Positions 59,833 through 64,000 of a stretch of 64,000 bases of DNA are shown piece by piece (the stretch's first letter is position 1; each line of letters opens with the position of its first letter). Where the stretch lies: the NCBI RefSeq assembly GCF_019703515.2, contig NC_059385.1, positions 27,880,001-27,944,000 on the forward strand, read 5' to 3'. A program made the position numbers and the translations under genes. The notes below the pieces were generated by a model that worked only from the letters and a program-made list of their open reading frames with translations, had not been told where the DNA came from and ran no database searches. This stretch comes from Myxocyprinus asiaticus (lineage: Eukaryota > Chordata > Actinopteri > Cypriniformes > Catostomidae).

Positions 59833-61680
59833 TTTTTTTTTTTTTTTTTTTTGTTTTTTGGATGTTAACATTTTATTGATTAAAAAAACAGGATTGAAGA
59901 AACAGAACATACACACATAGAATCAAATTATATGTCCCTCCCCCTGAACATCCCCCCTCCCCCTCACATTACAAACATCCAGTGGTCCAACACGAAATGA
60001 AAGTTTACACACATAAAAAAAATAAAAAAATCAATAAATAAATTTAAACAGACAAGAGGAAACAATTAAGAATATATATATATATATATATATATATCAT
60101 ATATTTAAAACTACAAATCTCCCTCCACTGCCCCTCCCCGAGAGCCTTTTAAAAAAAGCTAAATAGCTGCCCCATTTTTTATTAAATAAATCCATGTTGC
60201 CTAGCCTTCTATATGACATTTCTTCAAATGGCGCTAAACTGCCCATCTCTGTCTGCCACTCTTGAAAGGGGGCACTCCAGCTGACTTCCATCTCCTAAGA
60301 ATGACCTGTCTGCCGATCATAACACTGGCTTGGACCCAATTTGTTATGTATTTATCTCCTATATTAAGGACTGCCCCATCGCCTAAAATACAGAATTAGA
60401 GGTAAAATGAAATTTGAGTGTCCAATACGTCACACATAAATCTCTGAACCCTCAACCAAAATTCTTGGATCTTAACACACCACCAAAAAACATGGGTGTG
60501 TCCCCATCTTCTGATTGGCTTCGCAAGCAGGTGGGCGTGTCTTTAAGACCAAGCCTATACAATCTAGAGGGGGTTCAATAGAATCGATGTAAAATCTTAA
60601 ATTGCATCTCTAGATGTAGACTTAATGTTTTTTTAGAATCCTAGCCCACACTCCCTCCTCCAATATCAAGTTTAAATCTTTCTCCCATAATCTCGAGAAG
60701 TTGAAGCTCCGTCCCCAGACTCTGAATTAGCAGTGAGTAATACACTGATGCCTCATGACCTTTTCCAAAAGCAGTAATCACCACTCCCAAAGTATCTGCC
60801 GCTTTAGGAGGGTGTATGCTACTCCCAAAAATAGTACAGGGCAGGTGGTGCTGCTGAAAATACCTAAAGAATTGAGACCTGGGAATCCCAAAATGCTGAA
60901 CCATATTTTCAAAGGACCTCAACACCGAGTTTATTAACCTCCCTCACAATCCACTTTGTCCAGCAGAAAGGGGACTTATTAATACATAATTTTGGGTTCA
61001 GCCATATGGTCTAAGCAACATTTAAATAAATGTCCGAATTAAACACTGGACAAATTTGTCCTTACCGATTCCAAATGCGAGATAATGGGGTGTAACTTAA
61101 CTTCATCAGTTAGTTTGATTGAAAGGTTTTGCAATGGCGAAATAGGGGCAAGAACTTCCTGTTCAGTACAAAACCAGAGAGGGGCTCTCTCAGGTGGAAG
61201 AGACCAATGAGCCAAATGTCTGAGACCGAATGCATAATAATAAAACAAAATCTTGGGTAGGCCAAGACCACCTTTGTCAATCAGCCTATGTAATTTACTG
61301 GAATGTAATCTGTGATGGTTACCATTCCAAATGAAGGACTTCGCTATGTTATCAAATTGCTTGAAATAAGAGAGGGGGAAATCTATATGGAGAGATTGTA
61401 GCAGGTAGTTGAATTTTGGGATACAATTCATTTTAATAACATTAACATAAACATAGATAAACGTAATGAAGACCACCTGCCCACGTCATTCGAAAACCTT
61501 TTTATTAAAGGATCAAAATTAACTCTAACTAAATCACGCAAATTTGCTGGGAATAAAATACCCAAATACTTAATGTCCTGTCTGGGCCACTAGAAGGCGC
61601 CCAGCTGAAAAGCTGATACCGGGCAGTACGTGTCAGAGCCAAAGCTTCTGATATAGACCAATTCAATCTGCATCCTGAGG
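59833..61680 (-). mobile_element. 5'-truncated L1-like LINE (3' part of ORF2 and polyA)
   Basis: Read on the minus strand, the element ends in a polyA (T-run at 59833-59852). Upstream lies a broken ORF2 C-terminal region. The best part (61039-61476) reads NVIKMNCIPKFNYLLQSL, then IDKGGLGLPKILFYYYAF, the post-RT region of fish L1-type ORF2. Further pieces are at 60641-60925 (FGIPRSQFFRYFQQ, FGKGHEASVYYSLL) and 60097-60291 (RRLGNMDLFNKKWGSYLAFF). Frameshifts and stops separate them. The 5' boundary near 61680 is approximate. It is inactive. Confidence 0.85.
60072..60097. repeat. (AT)n microsatellite in the LINE 3' region
   Basis: About 13 AT units inside the 3' untranslated part of the LINE. 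Confidence 0.9.
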
Positions 61681-62799
61681 AAAGGAATTAATAATTCTGT
61701 GTAGGCAAGGCATAGATCTAGTATACAATATACAGGTCAAATGTGGGCCATATAGCCAAAAATGTATGGACTCATATCTGCTTTCGTACCATGAATGAAT
61801 GAATTTGGTAAAATACATAAAACAGCAGCTGCAGAAAGTCATTTGTGTAAACAGACCAAGCAAATGTGATCCCGACATGTATAAAAATAGGCAATTTGAC
61901 TGAAATAGCAGAGCTATTAATAAACAGCATTCGGCTGAAGTGTGACAAACTGTATAAAAATTGCAGAGCTGTGCGATATGACCCTTTTAGACAACAGAGC
62001 AAGATAAAAGGTATTTGTTAACTCAAAAAAAAGAAAAGAACAGGGTGATAAAGTGTCCTTGTAATAAAAGGAGGGGATAAGAGTTTATTAATGAGTGAGC
62101 ACTTTGAAGATGAGCCAAAGTGTGCCCACTGTCTCACGGGCTTCAACAGGCAGGGGGCACAGACAGCCTCCCTCTGCCAGCACAATGACAGCCATTCAAC
62201 AAACCCTCTTCGGCTGCCAGTGGGGAAGAGACTGTCAGTTCACAAATCAGACAAGAGGGTTTGGTGATGAAGAGCTGGACGAGACCTGACACATACATTT
62301 AACATCTGAGGAGAGGAGGAAATACTTTTCGTCAATCAAGTTTCTGCAGACCAGCCAGCGATTGTCGCTCATTTAGACAATTCAAATAAGTGAAACCCAG
62401 GGAGCTTTGGATGATTTACTTTTCATAAAGCAAGCACACAAAGTGACTGGCCACGGACCAATGTTTCTCATGAATCAGGACTTGAACATTTAACCCTTGC
62501 CCATCCACCAGCCTGCTGTTGCAGTCCAAAGACTTCAAGTGGATCTCTTTTGGAACCTTTCATGAACAGGGTGCAAAAAAAGCATCTAAAACTCTCTCAA
62601 AAAACTGTTTTTTCTTTTTTCCCCCAGCAAATTTGAAGAGAGGTGCTTAACTTTAAGAGAATGTTTATATTCAACCTCAGGATCTAAAACTCAATTTTAT
62701 GTGAGCTGTTTTATTTTAGATTTCTTTAATGAGGTTTGCCATTTTTGCAACCAAAATTTAGGACATGTGTAAATGCAGTTTAAAACACTGATCTGTGTT
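61681..62799. other. Intronic stretch, partly repeat-poor
   Basis: Bases 62090-62290 are balanced in composition and free of repeats, a third candidate conserved noncoding element ('cactttgaagatgagcc', 'gcccactgtctcac'). I found no splice-flanked exon for cwc27 here. Confidence 0.35.
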
Positions 62800-62995
62800 T
62801 TTTTTTATCAAATTAGTTACATGATATGCTAATTAATTAAATAAAATTTATGGCAATTGATCAAAAATCAATATTTGCTGGAAAAGACCCCCAAATTAAG
62901 TAAATAATAATAATACAAAAAAATCCAAATAATTATAATAATAAAAATAATTCTGATAATTTAAAGACATTACATTATTGTGGCGGACATTTTAT
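62800..62995. repeat. Copy of the 'agggctgtcaa' repeat without the foldback insertion
   Basis: 'atcaaattagttacatgata', 'gctaattaattaaat', 'aatatttgctggaaaagacc' and 'acattacattattgtggcgg' match 8945-9175 in order. It serves as the uninterrupted comparison for the nested element at 7937-8944. Confidence 0.55.
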
Positions 62996-63131
62996 TGGTT
63001 TTATTTCACTTTGTTACAGTTGTTGTGACCGGCCACTGGAAATGAATGGATTAGACTACAAATTACAGAAATATTAAGTGTTCAGGAGCATCCCAATCCT
63101 TTAGATGAGCACATATGCAGATGGGTGTTTG

Positions 63132-63150
63132 CACACACACACACACACAC
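63132..63150. repeat. (CA)n microsatellite
   Basis: About nine CA units at the left junction of the segment that is absent from the sister copy. Confidence 0.9.
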
Positions 63151-63280
63151 TGTTGGGCCTCATGTATTCAGATAGAAGACAAAGGCAGGCCTAACAGTCG
63201 TAGAAGCCTGACCACACACTCCGTCATAAATTATACTGATAAAAACCACGCCAAAATCAAACAAAGGGAGTCCAAAACAG

Positions 63281-63411
63281 ACTACAAATCCCATCAAGCC
63301 TTGCTCACTAAAGAATCGAACTCTCAGCTCCTACTGGATGAGGCACACGACAGAACGCCCCTCAACCATGACGTCATCAGGAGTAGAAATACCTCTGAGA
63401 TGCTTCCGGGA
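63281..63411. promoter_or_regulatory. Promoter-like motif cluster (ZNF143-, CRE- and ETS-like)
   Basis: ACTACAAATCCCATCAAGCC (63281-63300) resembles the ZNF143/STAF motif. TGACGTCA (63369-63376) is a perfect CRE. CTTCCGGGA (63403-63411) is an ETS core. All lie within 131 bases in a patch less AT-rich than its surroundings. This grouping is typical of TATA-less housekeeping promoters. No transcript start or open reading frame supports a gene here, so the call is inference. Confidence 0.35.
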
Positions 63412-64000
63412 TTTGCTTCCAGCAACTTTGCTCGCAGTGCGTAGACGCAGCTCATCGCTGCTCTCAGGTGTAGCCTCGTGGCACAAGGAAGTAATTATTA
63501 TTATTATATAATAATATTTATTAATTATTTCTGATAGTAACACTGATCTAAACAACCAGTAAAGCCCTACAACACACACACATCGTGTGTTGAGTGCCCT
63601 CTTGTGCATCGTCTTTCCATGTACACTCTTTAAGGAATTTCAAGATCTACTTATCATATTATGTTGTGTTTGGGCTCGTTTGAATCAGGATAGTCTGCTT
63701 TAAGTTACGGTATGTCATTCTTTATGTTATATGTATGTTTCGGGAAGTAAAAAGGAAAAACTTGACAAAAAGACACTTCTGTTTATTATAATTTATGTGT
63801 GTCAGTACGAATTTCATACACTTATACTCACTGCAGTTTGGCCTCTGAGTGAAACAAACGATATATAACACATGGTTATCTTATCTTTATGTTTTTACCA
63901 ACTCTGAATGTAATAACAAATTTGCAAATGATGAGAACAAAACAGTTTTAATTTGTCAGCATTATTAAAAAAGCATTCTTTAATAATTGTTAGGATCAGC

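Larger units (their letters stand above)
63025..64000. mobile_element. Inverted second copy of the 'TAACCCTT' foldback element, cut by window end
   Basis: The reverse complement matches 40434-41035: 'gaccggccactggaaatga', 'attagactacaaa', 'ttcaggagcatccca', later 'tgtgttgag.gccctcttgtg', 'tgtttcgggaagtaaaaa', 'actgcagtttggcctctgag' and 'cagttttaatttgtcag'. About 430 bases (63131-63570) are present only in this copy. The match continues to the last base of the window. Confidence 0.75.

Noticed and set aside
1..64000. CRISPR arrays, phage genes, operons or bacterial systems
   Set aside because: Spliced exons, Tc1/hAT/SINE/LINE content and composition are vertebrate. No regular spaced repeats or prokaryotic gene organisation are present.
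1..64000. Endogenous retrovirus or LTR retrotransposon genes
   Set aside because: I saw no gag, pol or env-like frames and no paired LTRs; the only reverse-transcriptase-related sequence is the L1-like ORF2 tail.

Overview
The window is AT-rich vertebrate nuclear DNA, almost certainly from a teleost and most likely a cypriniform. It has Tc1-like elements of Sleeping Beauty type, abundant palindromic MITEs flanked by TTAA, tRNA-derived SINEs, hAT-like elements with 8-bp target duplications, and an L1-like LINE. Nothing bacterial, plasmid or phage is present. Nearly all long open frames are transposase or LINE debris, or chance frames in low-complexity DNA.

The one host gene I can support lies on the minus strand. 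Four exons with consistent splice sites and codon phases run from 53943 down to 21020. They encode the C-terminal part of a CWC27-like protein, a spliceosome-associated cyclophilin-family protein. The exons are 53849-53943, 37380-37489, 35797-35887 and 21020-21182 (terminal). The terminal exon is intact. Each of the other three carries a lesion: an in-frame TGA at 53883-53885, an in-frame TAG at 37446-37448, and a one-base deletion near 35853-35856. The locus therefore looks like an intron-retaining pseudogene, for example a decaying duplicate, unless the bases are wrong. The 5' exons, including the cyclophilin domain, must lie above 64000. Bases 1-21019 are 3' flank.

The introns and flank are filled with transposons, often nested. 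A complete Tc1-like element (4562-6613) is split by a shorter Tc1-type MITE (5513-6035), with exact TA duplications at both levels. A foldback element (7937-8944) sits inside an older repeat. A hAT-like element (22234-24216, duplication GTGGTCAT) may lie within a larger element (21583-25482). A hAT-like element (32865-35152, duplication ATGGACAC) encloses two fused Tc1 relics of different subfamilies. The intron 35888-37379 is almost entirely a three-level nest. A second three-level nest is at 38322-41445, with a Tc1 copy (39017-40432) at its core. A sister Tc1 copy (43781-44645) is fused to an unrelated repeat. A hAT-like element (48835-49938, duplication CTGGGAGC), two SINEs with 17-bp and 12-bp duplications, and a 5'-truncated L1-like LINE (59833-61680) complete the inventory.

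Two features are not explained by ordinary transposons. One is a 613-bp inverted repeat (15574-16186 / 16513-17125) whose arms look identical by eye, around a 326-bp spacer. The other is a promoter-like patch at 63281-63411 with ZNF143-, CRE- and ETS-like motifs, inside a repeat copy whose sister lacks that segment. Several repeat-poor stretches (13090-13330, 27330-27760, 29160-29470, 62090-62290) are candidates for conserved noncoding elements. I see no obviously new system; the best leads are the disrupted cwc27 gene and the large palindrome.
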